A DNA stretch of 39,004 nt from Lachnospiraceae bacterium (GCA_021202075.1 JAJQDT010000005.1:80747-119750); one strand, 5' to 3'. Positions 16,182 to 25,487 are shown, numbered from the stretch's first letter. Notes: generated by a model from the letters alone, not told the origin. Translations and numbers: made by a program.

Positions 16182-17282
16182 ATGATCAATAATGATATAC
16201 AAACCATCGAATCTGAATACGAAAAGGTAAACCGGCGCTGGCTGAATCTTCATATGTATATCAGTGTCGGGGTGGCTATCGCTTCCTTTATGCTGGAAGC
16301 CATCCTCTTTTTCATAATGAATCCCATGGGGCTGATAGAGGCGTCGCCCGCGGTTTACGCGGTAAGGTATCTGCTGATTCCTACCGGCCTGAATATACTG
16401 ATTCTTTCTCTGGTATTGCTTTTGAGAAGGATTTACCCGAAGCATCTGACCATGCAGGCCTATGCGATATCGATCGGCCTTGTGGCCATCTGCTTTGTCC
16501 TGTTTACCATTCACAGCATTTTTCCATCCCTTTATTTTCTGTTCGCCATCCCACTGATGCTCTCCTGCCTGTATGGAAATTATATGCTGACGAGTGTGAC
16601 CGCCATCTGCGCATTTATTGCCCGGATTGTCGGGGATGTAGTGATTACCTGGGATTCCGCCAGGATTGAGATATTAACGAACGGTTATACCACTGTGAAT
16701 TTCGCCGTGTCGCTGCTGATTATGGCCGGTTTTTATATCGCCTGCCTGGTGCTGATTTATTTTGAACAGGAAAAGAATCATGCTGCCGTTAAAAAAGAAA
16801 TCGAGCGCGTCCAGTTTCGCCAGGGCATGATTGCCGACCAGCTGACCATGCTTTATAACCGCACCGCACTGAATGAAGTTCTGACACATCTGAGCGACGA
16901 GGACGCCGGACTGGTCTGCGCGATGCTGGATATCGATTATTTCAAAGAAGTAAATGATACGCTCGGTCATCAGGCCGGAGATGAATATCTGAGAAAATTC
17001 AGTGATCTTTTGCGGACAACCTGTGACCAGCACCTGGTGTTCCGGTATGTCGGCGATGAATTCTGCATCCTGTTTAACGGCTTGTCGCTGGAGGAAGCGA
17101 CGCTTCTGTGCAAGCGTCTGAGCCGCGATTCCGGCAAGATTCTGGATCCGGGCAGCATCGGCGGCCGGGTTGCGGCAGCCAGCTACGGACTTTCCGTCTA
17201 TGAAAGCGGCCAAAATCCGGAAGATTTGATTAAAGCTGCTGAGGCTGAGATGTACGAGATGAAAAGGCGAAGATTACCGTGA
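16182..17282 (+). CDS. Membrane GGDEF-domain protein (probable diguanylate cyclase)
   Basis: 366 residues. The N-terminal half holds about five to six hydrophobic segments (near 23-45, 60-82, 94-112, 115-140, 168-192) with no recognised ligand domain, followed by a short linker and a GGDEF domain (about 205-362). Such proteins make the second messenger c-di-GMP from GTP. The substrate-site segment LDIDYFKEVNDTLGHQAGDEYL is intact. The signature motif reads YVGDEF (about residue 289), so the first glycine of GGDEF is valine; no RxxD inhibitory site precedes it. Activity is therefore uncertain. The AAAGAAAGAG ribosome site is modest. It converges with parC; the hairpin repeats between them probably terminate both. 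Confidence 0.85.
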   Translation: MINNDIQTIESEYEKVNRRWLNLHMYISVGVAIASFMLEAILFFIMNPMGLIEASPAVYAVRYLLIPTGLNILILSLVLLLRRIYPKHLTMQAYAISIGLVAICFVLFTIHSIFPSLYFLFAIPLMLSCLYGNYMLTSVTAICAFIARIVGDVVITWDSARIEILTNGYTTVNFAVSLLIMAGFYIACLVLIYFEQEKNHAAVKKEIERVQFRQGMIADQLTMLYNRTALNEVLTHLSDEDAGLVCAMLDIDYFKEVNDTLGHQAGDEYLRKFSDLLRTTCDQHLVFRYVGDEFCILFNGLSLEEATLLCKRLSRDSGKILDPGSIGGRVAAASYGLSVYESGQNPEDLIKAAEAEMYEMKRRRLP

Positions 17283-17333
17283 AATGATTCCAATCGTCTG
17301 TGCATAGCAGGGACAACAGGACTGTTAAAACAC

Positions 17334-17420
17334 CCTCGCCGGGTGGCATCCCACGCTTCGCATGGGATATGCCTCGCCGGGTGGCATCCCACGCTTCGCA
17401 TGGGATATGCCTTGCCCGGC
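17334..17420. repeat. Tandem 38-bp hairpin repeat between convergent genes, probable two-way terminator
   Basis: Two identical 38-bp units (17334-17371 and 17372-17409) are followed by a partial third. Each contains ggcat ... cccacgcttcgcatggg ... atgcc, a strong hairpin, and the units are bracketed by gccggg/cccggc so longer stems can form. Both flanking genes end within about 60 bp. Confidence 0.8.
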
Positions 17421-17447
17421 GCGGATTTCTTTACTTTTATAGCTTCG

Positions 17448-19724
17448 CTACTTTCGAATCTTTGTTCCTTTTGAATCTCTGGCTGCGATCCGAAGCTTCG
17501 TCAGATTGACCGTCCGGTCTTTGTATGGAACCTCCGATATCCCGGTATCCTGCCCGGCGCCTGCTTTTTTCGCGTCGGTTTTTTCGATCCAGTACACTTC
17601 TGCCACAGTATCTCCATCCGCCAGCTTCATCCCCCGCACACCCAGGGCGGTCTTTTTCTTGAGCGGAATCTCGGACACCGCAAAGCGCAGGAAATACCCG
17701 TTCTCAGATGCCAGTACCAGGTGCGCGTGCTCAGACGGCGCATATACCGCACAGACCAAATCGCCTTCCTGCAGCTTTGTCGCGGCGGTCGTCCGCTTCG
17801 AAACATCAAACTCACTGCCGGCCACCTGCTTTACCATCGCTCTTCTCGTCACGAATGTGACCACAGTCTCCCGGATGTCGTTCATCGCCATGACGCCAAT
17901 GAAATTCTCCTCGCTGCTGTTGTAATTGCAAAGGTTATCCACCGGTGTGCCTTTGTCGCGGAATTTCCCGAATGGAACGTCCTGCATTTTTAACAGATGC
18001 ACGTGTCCGGTATCCGTAAATATGCAGATCCGGTCGGTATTCAGACAGTGAATCACAAATTTACTCTCCGCATCTGCCGCTTCCTTATTGCGCTCGTAAA
18101 TGCTCTCATCCATCGAACGGACATAGCCGAACCGATCCATCAGAAAGACGACCGGCAGCTCCTCAAGTTTCGGCTCCTCCAGCACGATCTCTTCCGCGTT
18201 CTCAATTGCTGTCCGGCGCGGTCGGCCAAATTCCTTTTTATAGCCGTCCAGCTCCTTTATAATAACCTTTGCCATGGAATCGTAGTTATTGAGGATGTCA
18301 GAATAGGACGCGATGTTTTTCAGCGTCTGCTCATGCTCCTCCATCAGAACCTCCAGCTCCAGGCCAATCAGCTTGTACAGACGCATATCCAGAATCGCAT
18401 TCGCCTGCGGCTCCGTAAAATTCAGCTTTGCCGCCATTTTCCGTGATTTTTCTGTTTTGAAACGAATGCCCTCCGTCACACCATTTACCAGACATTCCTT
18501 TACCTGATCGCGGCTGCGGCTGCCCCGCAGGATTTCGATAATCAGATCGATGATGTCGCAGGCGCGGATCAGGCCCTCCTGAATCTCACTCTTTTTCTGC
18601 TCCTTATCCAGCAGATTCCGATATTTGCGCGTGGTCACCTCGAACTGAAAATCAATGTTGTACTCCAGAATCTTCCGCAGGCTGAGCGTCTCCGGCCGGC
18701 CGTCCGCGACCGCCAGCATATTGACGCCGAACGTATCCTGCAGGCGCGTCTTTTTGTACAGCAGATTCTTCAGCTTTTCTACATCTGTGCCGCGGCGCAG
18801 CTCCAGCACGATACGAATCCCGCCCTTGGAGGACTGGTTTGAGATGTCGATGATATCGTTCGTCTTCTTCGTCTCAACCAGCGCAGCCACTTCATTCAGG
18901 AATTTACCGATATTTGCGCCGATCATGGTGTATGGTATCTCCGTGATGACCAGCCGTTCCCTGCCGCCCTTCACTTTTTCCACTTCCACACGCCCGCGCA
19001 GGCGGATCTTCCCCTGCCCAGTCTCATAAATCTTCAGCAGCTCGTCCTGATTCACCACAATGCCGCCGGTCGGAAAGTCCGGTCCTTTGATATATTTCAT
19101 CAGATCCGCGTCCGTCAGCTTATTGTTTTTAATCAGCGCCTTGACCGCATCGATGACCTCCGCAAGGTTATGCGGGGGAATGCTCGTCACCATGCCGACC
19201 GCGATGCCGTCCGCGCCGTTCACGAGCAGGTTCGGAATCCGCACCGGCAGTACCGTGGGTTCTTTTTCTGTCTCATCAAAGTTCGGCCCGAAATCTACCA
19301 CATCCTTGTCCAGATCCGCCAGAAACGCGACCTGCGTGATTTTCTGCAGCCGCGCCTCTGTATAACGCATGGCTGCCGCGCCGTCGCCCTCGATCGAGCC
19401 AAAGTTGCCGTGCCCGTCGACCAGCGCCTGTCCCTTCTTAAACTCCTGCGCCATCACGACCAGCGCGTCATAAATCGAGCTGTCGCCGTGCGGGTGATAC
19501 TTACCCATCGTATCGCCGACGATACGCGCACACTTGCGGTACGGCCGGTCATAGCGGATGCCCAGCTCGTACATGTCGTACAGGGTGCGCCGCTGCACCG
19601 GCTTCAGGCCATCTCGCACGTCCGGCAGAGCGCGGGAAATGATGACGCTCATCGCGTAGTCAATGTATGATTTCTGCATGATCTCGGAGTACTCAGCTCC
19701 GATAATGCGTTCGTCCTGTTCCAT
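17448..19724 (-). CDS. parC: Type IIA topoisomerase subunit A (ParC/GyrA family; topoisomerase IV likely)
   Basis: The DNA breakage-reunion subunit (758 residues). It has the quinolone-pocket segment [14 protein letters not shown] with Ser and Asp at the usual resistance positions, the catalytic tyrosine in [11 protein letters not shown], and a C-terminal beta-pinwheel with degenerate repeats. A clear GyrA-box (QRRGGKG) is not seen in the C-terminal domain, and the pair is not next to dnaA/recF; both points favour topoisomerase IV over gyrase, without proving it. ATG at 19722-19724 follows AGGAGG that overlaps the parE stop; the spacing is 9 bp, so translation is probably coupled. It ends 38 bp before the hairpin repeats. 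Confidence 0.85.
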   Translation of the reverse strand: MEQDERIIGAEYSEIMQKSYIDYAMSVIISRALPDVRDGLKPVQRRTLYDMYELGIRYDRPYRKCARIVGDTMGKYHPHGDSSIYDALVVMAQEFKKGQALVDGHGNFGSIEGDGAAAMRYTEARLQKITQVAFLADLDKDVVDFGPNFDETEKEPTVLPVRIPNLLVNGADGIAVGMVTSIPPHNLAEVIDAVKALIKNNKLTDADLMKYIKGPDFPTGGIVVNQDELLKIYETGQGKIRLRGRVEVEKVKGGRERLVITEIPYTMIGANIGKFLNEVAALVETKKTNDIIDISNQSSKGGIRIVLELRRGTDVEKLKNLLYKKTRLQDTFGVNMLAVADGRPETLSLRKILEYNIDFQFEVTTRKYRNLLDKEQKKSEIQEGLIRACDIIDLIIEILRGSRSRDQVKECLVNGVTEGIRFKTEKSRKMAAKLNFTEPQANAILDMRLYKLIGLELEVLMEEHEQTLKNIASYSDILNNYDSMAKVIIKELDGYKKEFGRPRRTAIENAEEIVLEEPKLEELPVVFLMDRFGYVRSMDESIYERNKEAADAESKFVIHCLNTDRICIFTDTGHVHLLKMQDVPFGKFRDKGTPVDNLCNYNSSEENFIGVMAMNDIRETVVTFVTRRAMVKQVAGSEFDVSKRTTAATKLQEGDLVCAVYAPSEHAHLVLASENGYFLRFAVSEIPLKKKTALGVRGMKLADGDTVAEVYWIEKTDAKKAGAGQDTGISEVPYKDRTVNLTKLRIAARDSKGTKIRK

Positions 19725-19733
19725 GAAAACCTC

Positions 19734-21770
19734 CTATACGTCCAGCAGCGCATCCTGCGCGTGCTCGTAGATAAATGCCTTGCGCGGGGGTACCTCGGTG
19801 CCCATCAGCATGGATGTGACGCTGGATGCGAAGCGCGCGTCCTCGATGGCGACGCGCTGCATGACGCGGGTGGCCGGATTCAGGGTCGTCTCCCAGAGCT
19901 GCTCGGCGTCCATCTCGCCCAGGCCCTTGTAACGCTGCAGGGTGAATGGCGCTTTGTGCGTCTTCCGGTATTTTTCCAGCGCCTTATCATCGTAGAGATA
20001 CTGCTCCTTTCCTTTAGACGGAATCACCTTGTACAATGGCGGCATGGCAATGTAGACATGCCCTTCGTAAATCAGCTCCGGCATGAAACGGTAAAACAGC
20101 GTCAGCAGCAGGGTGCTGATGTGTGCGCCGTCGACGTCGGCATCGGTCATAATGACGATCTTGTCATAGCGCAGCTTCGTGATGTCAAAGTCATTTCCAT
20201 AGCCCTCGGAGAAGCCACAGCCAAAGGCGTTGATCATCGTCTTGATCTCCGCGTTCGCCAGTACTTTGTCAATGCTCGCCTTCTCGACGTTCAGAATTTT
20301 CCCGCGAATCGGCAGGATGGCCTGGAAATTGCGGTCGCGGGCGGTCTTCGCCGACCCCCCGGCGGAATCGCCCTCTACAATAAAGATTTCGCAGATGCCG
20401 GGATCACGGCTCTCGCAATTCGCCAGCTTTCCGTTGGTGTCAAAGGAATATTTCTGTTTTGTCAGCAGGTTCGTCTTCGCCCGCTCCTCGGTCTTGCGGA
20501 TCTTTGCCGCCTTTTCCGCACAGGAGAGAATACTCTTGAGCGCGTCCAGATGCTTGTCAAAGTACCGCACGACCTCCTCCCCGGCAACCTTGCCGACCGC
20601 GCGGGCCGCGTCCTGATTGTCCAGCTTGGTCTTGGTCTGTCCCTCGAAGCGCGGATCCGGATGCTTGATGGAAACCACCGCTGTCATGCCGTTGCGGATA
20701 TCAGCGCCGGTAAAATTCGGATCCTTTTCCTTCAAAACGCCAATCTGCCGCGCGTAGGTATTCATAACCGTGGTAAATGTCGTCTTAAATCCGGTCAGGT
20801 GAGCCCCGCCCTCGGCATTATAAATATTATTGCAAAATCCAAGCACGTTCTCATGAAATTCGTTCACATACTGGAAGGCCACCTCGACCTGAATGCCTTC
20901 GGATTCGCCTTTGAAATAGACCGGGTCGCCGACCGGCTCAGACTCCTGGTTCATCTCGCGCACGAACCCGGTAATGCCCTCCGGCTCATAGTACCAGATA
21001 TCCTCCACCACATCTGCAGCGCTGCCCACAGAAGCCTCTGTCTGCCCGACCCCGTCAGCCGCAGCGCTCTCGCGCGGGGGCACTTTCCCGCGCCGGTCCA
21101 CAAAATGAATCTTCAGCTCCGGGTTCAGGTAGGCGGTCTCGTGCAGACGGCTTTTCAGCTCCGTCGCGGAAAACCGCGTCTTTTCAAAAATCTCCGGGTC
21201 CGGCAGAAACTGAATCCTTGTACCGGTCTCCTTCGTCTTTCCAATCACCGGAAGCAGGCCGTTCTCCAACTCAATCACCGGAACGCCCCGCTCATAGCGG
21301 TCGTGATGAATTTTCCCGCCCAGCATCACCTGCACATCAAGCCAGGTCGAAAGCGCGTTGACCACGGAGGAGCCCACGCCGTGCAGGCCGCCGCTCGTCT
21401 TGTATGCGCCATTGTCAAATTTGCCCCCCGCGTGCAGCGTCGTAAAGACCAGGCGCTCCGCCGACATCCCTTTCTCGTGCATCCCGACCGGAATCCCGCG
21501 CCCATTATCCTGCACAATGGCGGTACCGTCCGCTTCCAGAGAAACCTCGATCTGCGTACAGTAGCCTGCCAGATGCTCATCCACGGAATTGTCCACAATC
21601 TCGTAGACCAGATGATTCAGGCCCTTGCGCGATACGCTGCCGATGTACATCCCCGGCCGCTTGCGGACTGCCTCCAGACCCTCGAGCACCGAAATACTGC
21701 TCGCGTCATATACCTGACCGGAACCGGCTTTCCCGGCGCCAGATCGTTCCTGCGAATTGCTGTTTGCCAT
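19734..21770 (-). CDS. parE: Type IIA topoisomerase subunit B (ParE/GyrB family; topoisomerase IV likely)
   Basis: The ATPase and Toprim subunit (678 residues). GHKL ATPase motifs are EIVDNSVDEHLAG, DNGRGIPVGMH and SGGLHGVGSSVVNAL; the Toprim part has VEGDSAGGSAK, RGKILNVEKA and the DADVDGAHI metal-binding aspartates. It lacks the long insertion of proteobacterial GyrB. A short Ala/Gly/Glu-rich insertion (PPRESAAADGVGQTEASVGS, near 21010-21090) sits in the transducer domain, like other insertions in this window. ATG at 21768-21770 follows AGGGG. It is first in a two-gene operon with parC under a SigA promoter with an overlapping LexA-type box. Confidence 0.88.
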   Translation of the reverse strand: MANSNSQERSGAGKAGSGQVYDASSISVLEGLEAVRKRPGMYIGSVSRKGLNHLVYEIVDNSVDEHLAGYCTQIEVSLEADGTAIVQDNGRGIPVGMHEKGMSAERLVFTTLHAGGKFDNGAYKTSGGLHGVGSSVVNALSTWLDVQVMLGGKIHHDRYERGVPVIELENGLLPVIGKTKETGTRIQFLPDPEIFEKTRFSATELKSRLHETAYLNPELKIHFVDRRGKVPPRESAAADGVGQTEASVGSAADVVEDIWYYEPEGITGFVREMNQESEPVGDPVYFKGESEGIQVEVAFQYVNEFHENVLGFCNNIYNAEGGAHLTGFKTTFTTVMNTYARQIGVLKEKDPNFTGADIRNGMTAVVSIKHPDPRFEGQTKTKLDNQDAARAVGKVAGEEVVRYFDKHLDALKSILSCAEKAAKIRKTEERAKTNLLTKQKYSFDTNGKLANCESRDPGICEIFIVEGDSAGGSAKTARDRNFQAILPIRGKILNVEKASIDKVLANAEIKTMINAFGCGFSEGYGNDFDITKLRYDKIVIMTDADVDGAHISTLLLTLFYRFMPELIYEGHVYIAMPPLYKVIPSKGKEQYLYDDKALEKYRKTHKAPFTLQRYKGLGEMDAEQLWETTLNPATRVMQRVAIEDARFASSVTSMLMGTEVPPRKAFIYEHAQDALLDV

Positions 21771-21839
21771 AAAAAATTACCCCTGTTTCTCAATCATTCA
21801 TTACTGGTTCTGTTCATTGCTAATTCTATTGTCCCGTAT

Positions 21840-21853
21840 CGAACATTCGTTCG
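21840..21853. promoter_or_regulatory. LexA/DinR-type SOS box at the parE promoter
   Basis: The sequence cgaacattcgttcg is a perfect match to the Gram-positive SOS box CGAAC-N4-GTTCG. It lies 12 bp downstream of the -10 element of the parE promoter, where a bound repressor would block initiation. Confidence 0.75.
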
Positions 21854-21865
21854 TTTCTTATTTAA

Positions 21866-21894
21866 AGAATAACACGTTTCCGTTAAAATTTCAA
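21866..21894 (-). promoter_or_regulatory. SigA promoter of parE-parC
   Basis: Minus-strand TTGAAA (21894-21889), 17-bp spacer, TATTCT (21871-21866). The leader to the parE ATG is about 90 nt. Confidence 0.8.
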
Positions 21895-21952
21895 TCATTA
21901 TATTAAAAAATCCGGCATATAAACCTGAAATTCAGCGGTACATCACATCCGC

Positions 21953-21987
21953 GACAGTTCCTTAGTACGTGGCTGCGTTGGATGTCA
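21953..21987 (-). repeat. Dispersed repeat, family B, inverted partial copy 4
   Basis: On the minus strand gacatcc ... aacgcagcc-acgtact ... aggaactgtc matches two blocks of copy B1 (aacgcagcccgcgtact and aggaactgtc) in permuted order. It occupies the 330-bp gap between the GlmU-like gene and the parE promoter; nothing else was recognised in 21895-22099 apart from short hairpins. Confidence 0.45.
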
Positions 21988-22099
21988 GCGGCGGAGTGCG
22001 CGGCACGGATGTGTCAAATATCCCATGATTTATATTTTTTCAGCCGCCTCGCTGCATTTTTAGCAGCATACGCAGACTTTCATAATATACGGCCGGCCT

Positions 22100-22765
22100 T
22101 TAAAATTTCTCAGCCACTTCCCCGCGCTTTTTATAGATGGAATTTGCCGGGACGACCTCCCGCACCGACGAGAGCGGATAAATATTCGAATGCGGCCCGA
22201 TCACCGTGCCCGGGTTCAGGATGGAGCCGCAGCCGACCTCGACTTCGTCGCCGATCATTGCGCCAAATTTCTTCAGCCCGGTCTCGATGCGATCGCTGCC
22301 ATCCTTTACCACCACCAGCTTCTTATCTGATTTCACATTTGAGGTGATGGAGCCTGCCCCCATATGCGCTTTATAGCCAAGGATGGAATCGCCCACATAA
22401 TTATAATGCGGCACCTGCACCTTATTGAAGAGGACAACATTTTTCAGCTCGGTCGAGTTCCCCACAACCGCGCCCTCGCCGACGATTGCATTGCCCCGGA
22501 TAAAAGCGCAGTGGCGCACCTCGGCATTCTTTCCGATGATTGCCGGACCATGAATATACGCGGTTGGCGCTACCGCCGCGCTCTTCGCAATCCAGACATC
22601 CTCGCCGCGCTTCTCATACTCCGCCTCCGGCAGGGTGTTTCCCAGAGAGAGAATAAACGCGCTGATATTCGGCAGCACCTCCCAGGGATACTCTGCCCCG
22701 TCGAATAAATCCTTTGCGATGGTCTCGTTTAAATTATACAGATTTTTGATTTTACAGATTTCCAT
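22100..22765 (-). CDS. GlmU-like left-handed beta-helix protein (UDP-GlcNAc pyrophosphorylase-related)
   Basis: 221 residues made mostly of hexapeptide repeats (for example AYIHGPAIIGKNAEVRHCAF and GNAIVGEGAVVGNSTELKN), the fold of acyltransferases and of the C-terminal half of GlmU. The N-terminal segment LFDGAEYPWEVLP is typical of a clostridial family usually annotated as UDP-N-acetylglucosamine pyrophosphorylase, but there is no nucleotidyltransferase domain, so that reaction is unlikely from this protein alone. GGAGG lies 9 nt before ATG. It starts 55 bp after topB and is probably co-transcribed with it. Confidence 0.8.
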   Translation of the reverse strand: MEICKIKNLYNLNETIAKDLFDGAEYPWEVLPNISAFILSLGNTLPEAEYEKRGEDVWIAKSAAVAPTAYIHGPAIIGKNAEVRHCAFIRGNAIVGEGAVVGNSTELKNVVLFNKVQVPHYNYVGDSILGYKAHMGAGSITSNVKSDKKLVVVKDGSDRIETGLKKFGAMIGDEVEVGCGSILNPGTVIGPHSNIYPLSSVREVVPANSIYKKRGEVAEKF

Positions 22766-22820
22766 ATGAAAATTCCTCCATGCTAATCACACTCACACAT
22801 GCACGCCGTAGTATATAAAA

Positions 22821-25253
22821 CTATATGTGATATTTTGCATTATCTGACGAACCTGAATTTCTCTGTTTTCCGGCTCCTCCTCTTCGCGCGGAAACTTTAT
22901 CCGGGCTCGCATCTGAAGTCTTTCTATTTTTATGGTATGACTGATCGGAAGTGCCTTTCTTCGCATAATACTGTGCGGCTTCGTCAAACAGCGGGCGCAT
23001 GGCCAGCTGATTATTCAGGGCGAGGACACCGTCCGTCCGCGAGCGGATGAAATTCTCCAGTTTTTCCATATATTCATCGCTCGTGATCGAGCCCTCCGCG
23101 ACATAGGTGAGTCCCTTTTCCCAGCTCGCGGTCAGCTCCGGATTTAAAAGAGAGCGAATGGAGCAGTAGACGACATCGTGAATCATTTCTCCCTGCAGGG
23201 TCGGACTCAGGATCTGCGTCTTTTTGTTGAGGGCTATGTATTCGTTAGCGACCAGCTTTTTCAAAATCTCGGCGCGTGTCGCACTCGTTCCGATCCCGCT
23301 GCCTTTGATCTGCGCGCGAAGCTCTTCATCCTCGATCAGCTGACCGGCATTCTCCATGGCAAGGATCATAGAACCGGAATTGTACCGCTTCGGCGGGGAA
23401 GTCTCACCCTCGCGAATACCCAGAGAGCGCACACAAAGCTGCATGCCTTTGCGCAGACCCTTCAGGGCTTCGAGCACATCGGCGCCGAATTCCGCCTCCT
23501 GCCCTTCGGCTCCATTGCCGGAATTTTCTCCCGGCGAATCCGGGGTTTTCACGCGGCTGCTATTTCGCGAATCCTGTGCCGACCCCCGGTTCTGGTTTTT
23601 TGTTTTTCTCTCATTCGGATTGCCCGCGACTTTAAAATAGCCTTCGGACAGCAACACCTTAAAGGAGAAGAAAAATTTCTCCTTCCCCATCACGGTCACC
23701 ATGGCGACCTTCTGAAACTCCGCCGCCGGATAAAAAATACTTAAAAACCGCCGCACAATCGCCGCATAGACGCCGTAGGCATGCCCTTTGAGCGAACCCA
23801 GAGCATTGAGCCCCTGACCGGTCGGAATGATGGCGTAGTGGTCGGTGATCTGTTTGTCATTGACATACCGCGTCCGGGCGATTCCTTTGTAAGAGCCGGT
23901 CGTCAGGATTTCTTCCGCGAATGGCGCGGCCGGCTCGAATCGCTTCAGGCCGGAAATGTTTTTATAAATCTCCTTTGCCACCGCAGTTGAGAGCACACGG
24001 GCGTCGGTTCGCGGATACGTGACCAGTTTCTTCTCATAGAGCTCCTGCACGATCCGCAGCGTCTCATCCGGGCTGATCTTAAACATGCGGGAGCACTCGT
24101 TCTGCAGCTCCGCCAGATTATAAAGCAGGGGCGGATTCTTCTTCTCCTTCTTTCTTTCGATGGAATCAATGCGGGCCGTCTCACCGGCCGCAGCACGAAG
24201 GGTATCACCGGACCAGGCGCCCCGCTGTGCGGCCGCGTTTCCTGTCTGTGCGGCCGTGCTTTCTGTCTGTGCGGCCATGCTCCCTGTCTGTGCGGCTGTG
24301 CTTCCCCTCTGTCCTCCGGTCGTATGAACCCCCGAACCATCCTGTGTGGGCAATGCGCGGCTGTCGGCGGCTTTCCCGCCTGCCGCAGCACTCGCGGGCA
24401 TCAGATCTCCAATCAATCGCTCAGCATCCCCCCGCTCGCGGAAGCCGTTCTCTTTATAAAGCTTCGGTGAGAGATACCAGTCGGAACCTTCCACCGCGCG
24501 AAATTCCCCTTCAATTCCCGATGCCTGCCCCTGTCCTCCGCCGGGCAGCTCCACGGTCTGCACGGCGCGGTAGAACGGAGTCTTCACAAACTTCCGAATC
24601 TCCCGCTCGCGCCGGACAACCATCCCCAGCACGCAGGTCATCACACGGCCGACCGATACGACCGCGCGTTTTTTCCCCAGATAGCCTGAAATCGCATTGC
24701 CATATTTTAGCGTCAGCAGGCGGGAAAAATTAATCCCCATCAGATAATCTTCCTTCGCGCGCAGATAAGCCGCCGAAGCCAGATTATCATACTCCGACAG
24801 ATCCTTTGCCCGCTCAATCCCGCGGTGGATCTCCTCCTCCGTCTGGGAATCAATCCAGACGCGGCGGCGCTTTTTGCCCTGTACCTTCGCCTCCTGCTCC
24901 ACCAGGCGGTAAATATATTCTCCCTCGCGCCCGGAATCCGTACAGACATATATCGTATCCACATCGCTCCGGTTCAGCAGATGGCTCACAATCGTAAACT
25001 GCTTCTGCACCGAAGGAATCACCTCATATAAAAACTCATCGGGCAGAAAAGGAAGCGTCTCCAGGCTCCATCGTTTGTATTTCGGGTCGTACGCGTCCGG
25101 ATAGCTCATCGTCACCAGATGCCCCACGCACCAGGTCACCACATAAGAATCCGATTCCTGATAGCCGTCGCCGCGCCGCATCGTCTCGTGTAAAGCCTTC
25201 GCGAACTCCTGCGCCACACTCGGCTTCTCCGCAATAAACAGTGATTTTGCCAT
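22821..25253 (-). CDS. topB: DNA topoisomerase III (type IA)
   Basis: Type IA topoisomerase, 810 residues, which decatenates single-stranded or nicked DNA. It starts MAKSLFIAEKPSVAQEFAKAL with a Toprim domain (acidic TDSGREGEYIYR near 100), and the catalytic tyrosine is in LVTYPRTDARVLS. The ATG at 25251-25253, with GGAGG 6 nt upstream, is chosen over a longer frame reaching 25358, because that extension lies in the leader and overlaps the promoter. A Gly/Thr/Ala/Gln repeat insertion lies before the ARIDSIERKKEKKNPPLLYNL segment. No C-terminal zinc fingers are present; the tail is a basic, Ser/Gly-rich stretch. A strong promoter lies about 80 nt upstream. Confidence 0.95.
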   Translation of the reverse strand: MAKSLFIAEKPSVAQEFAKALHETMRRGDGYQESDSYVVTWCVGHLVTMSYPDAYDPKYKRWSLETLPFLPDEFLYEVIPSVQKQFTIVSHLLNRSDVDTIYVCTDSGREGEYIYRLVEQEAKVQGKKRRRVWIDSQTEEEIHRGIERAKDLSEYDNLASAAYLRAKEDYLMGINFSRLLTLKYGNAISGYLGKKRAVVSVGRVMTCVLGMVVRREREIRKFVKTPFYRAVQTVELPGGGQGQASGIEGEFRAVEGSDWYLSPKLYKENGFRERGDAERLIGDLMPASAAAGGKAADSRALPTQDGSGVHTTGGQRGSTAAQTGSMAAQTESTAAQTGNAAAQRGAWSGDTLRAAAGETARIDSIERKKEKKNPPLLYNLAELQNECSRMFKISPDETLRIVQELYEKKLVTYPRTDARVLSTAVAKEIYKNISGLKRFEPAAPFAEEILTTGSYKGIARTRYVNDKQITDHYAIIPTGQGLNALGSLKGHAYGVYAAIVRRFLSIFYPAAEFQKVAMVTVMGKEKFFFSFKVLLSEGYFKVAGNPNERKTKNQNRGSAQDSRNSSRVKTPDSPGENSGNGAEGQEAEFGADVLEALKGLRKGMQLCVRSLGIREGETSPPKRYNSGSMILAMENAGQLIEDEELRAQIKGSGIGTSATRAEILKKLVANEYIALNKKTQILSPTLQGEMIHDVVYCSIRSLLNPELTASWEKGLTYVAEGSITSDEYMEKLENFIRSRTDGVLALNNQLAMRPLFDEAAQYYAKKGTSDQSYHKNRKTSDASPDKVSARRGGAGKQRNSGSSDNAKYHI
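24225..24308 (-). repeat. 21-bp in-frame tandem repeat, four units, inside topB
   Basis: Units start at 24225, 24246, 24267 and 24288 and encode seven-residue units of the type GSTAAQT/GSMAAQT/ESTAAQT. They sit in an insertion of roughly 60 residues between the cleavage-domain strand near IGDLMPAS and ARIDSIERKK. Confidence 0.9.
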
Positions 25254-25329
25254 GCAAGTCCTCCACAAAACTAATTGATTCAAAAGGAAAACTGCCGTGA
25301 TTGTTTTCCATGTAAAACACAGCAGTTCT

Positions 25330-25358
25330 ATTATAAGGATTTTGAAGCTATTTTGCAA
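25330..25358 (-). promoter_or_regulatory. SigA promoter of topB
   Basis: Minus-strand TTGCAA (25358-25353), 17-bp spacer, perfect TATAAT (25335-25330). The leader contains an inverted repeat GGAAAAC/GTTTTCC (near 25287-25310). Confidence 0.85.
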
Positions 25359-25373
25359 TTAATTTTTGCAGCA

Positions 25374-25416
25374 AAAGAAATAGCCGTCCTGCTCCTTGCC
25401 GAGATGACGACTATTT
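25374..25416 (-). terminator. Intrinsic terminator at the end of the kinase-isomerase transcript
   Basis: Minus-strand arms AAATAGTCGTC (25416-25406) and GACGGCTATTT (25388-25378) form an 11-bp stem with one G-T pair, followed by CTTTT. It separates the sugar locus from the topB promoter 16 bp further on. Confidence 0.7.
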
Positions 25417-25487
25417 CTTAGTAACTATTGACGCCGGGTCGGGTGAGACGCATTCACCTTCCGGCTCCCTTGTTAAATGCATTTATA

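Noticed and set aside
17448..21770. Naming the topoisomerase pair gyrA/gyrB
   Set aside because: No GyrA-box seen, no dnaA-recF neighbourhood, and a LexA box at the promoter; topoisomerase IV fits better, though sequence alone does not settle it.
19761..21872. A 703-codon open frame on the plus strand across parE
   Set aside because: It is antisense to a clearly conserved topoisomerase gene, has no family features and results from codon bias; similar long antisense frames cross the isomerase (25697-27049), the ATPase (31301-32887) and valS (10050-11030).
25254..25358. An N-terminal extension of TopB starting at 25358
   Set aside because: The extension overlaps the -35/-10 promoter and leader, whereas the ATG at 25253 has a perfect ribosome site and the family start MAKSLFIAEKPSVAQ.
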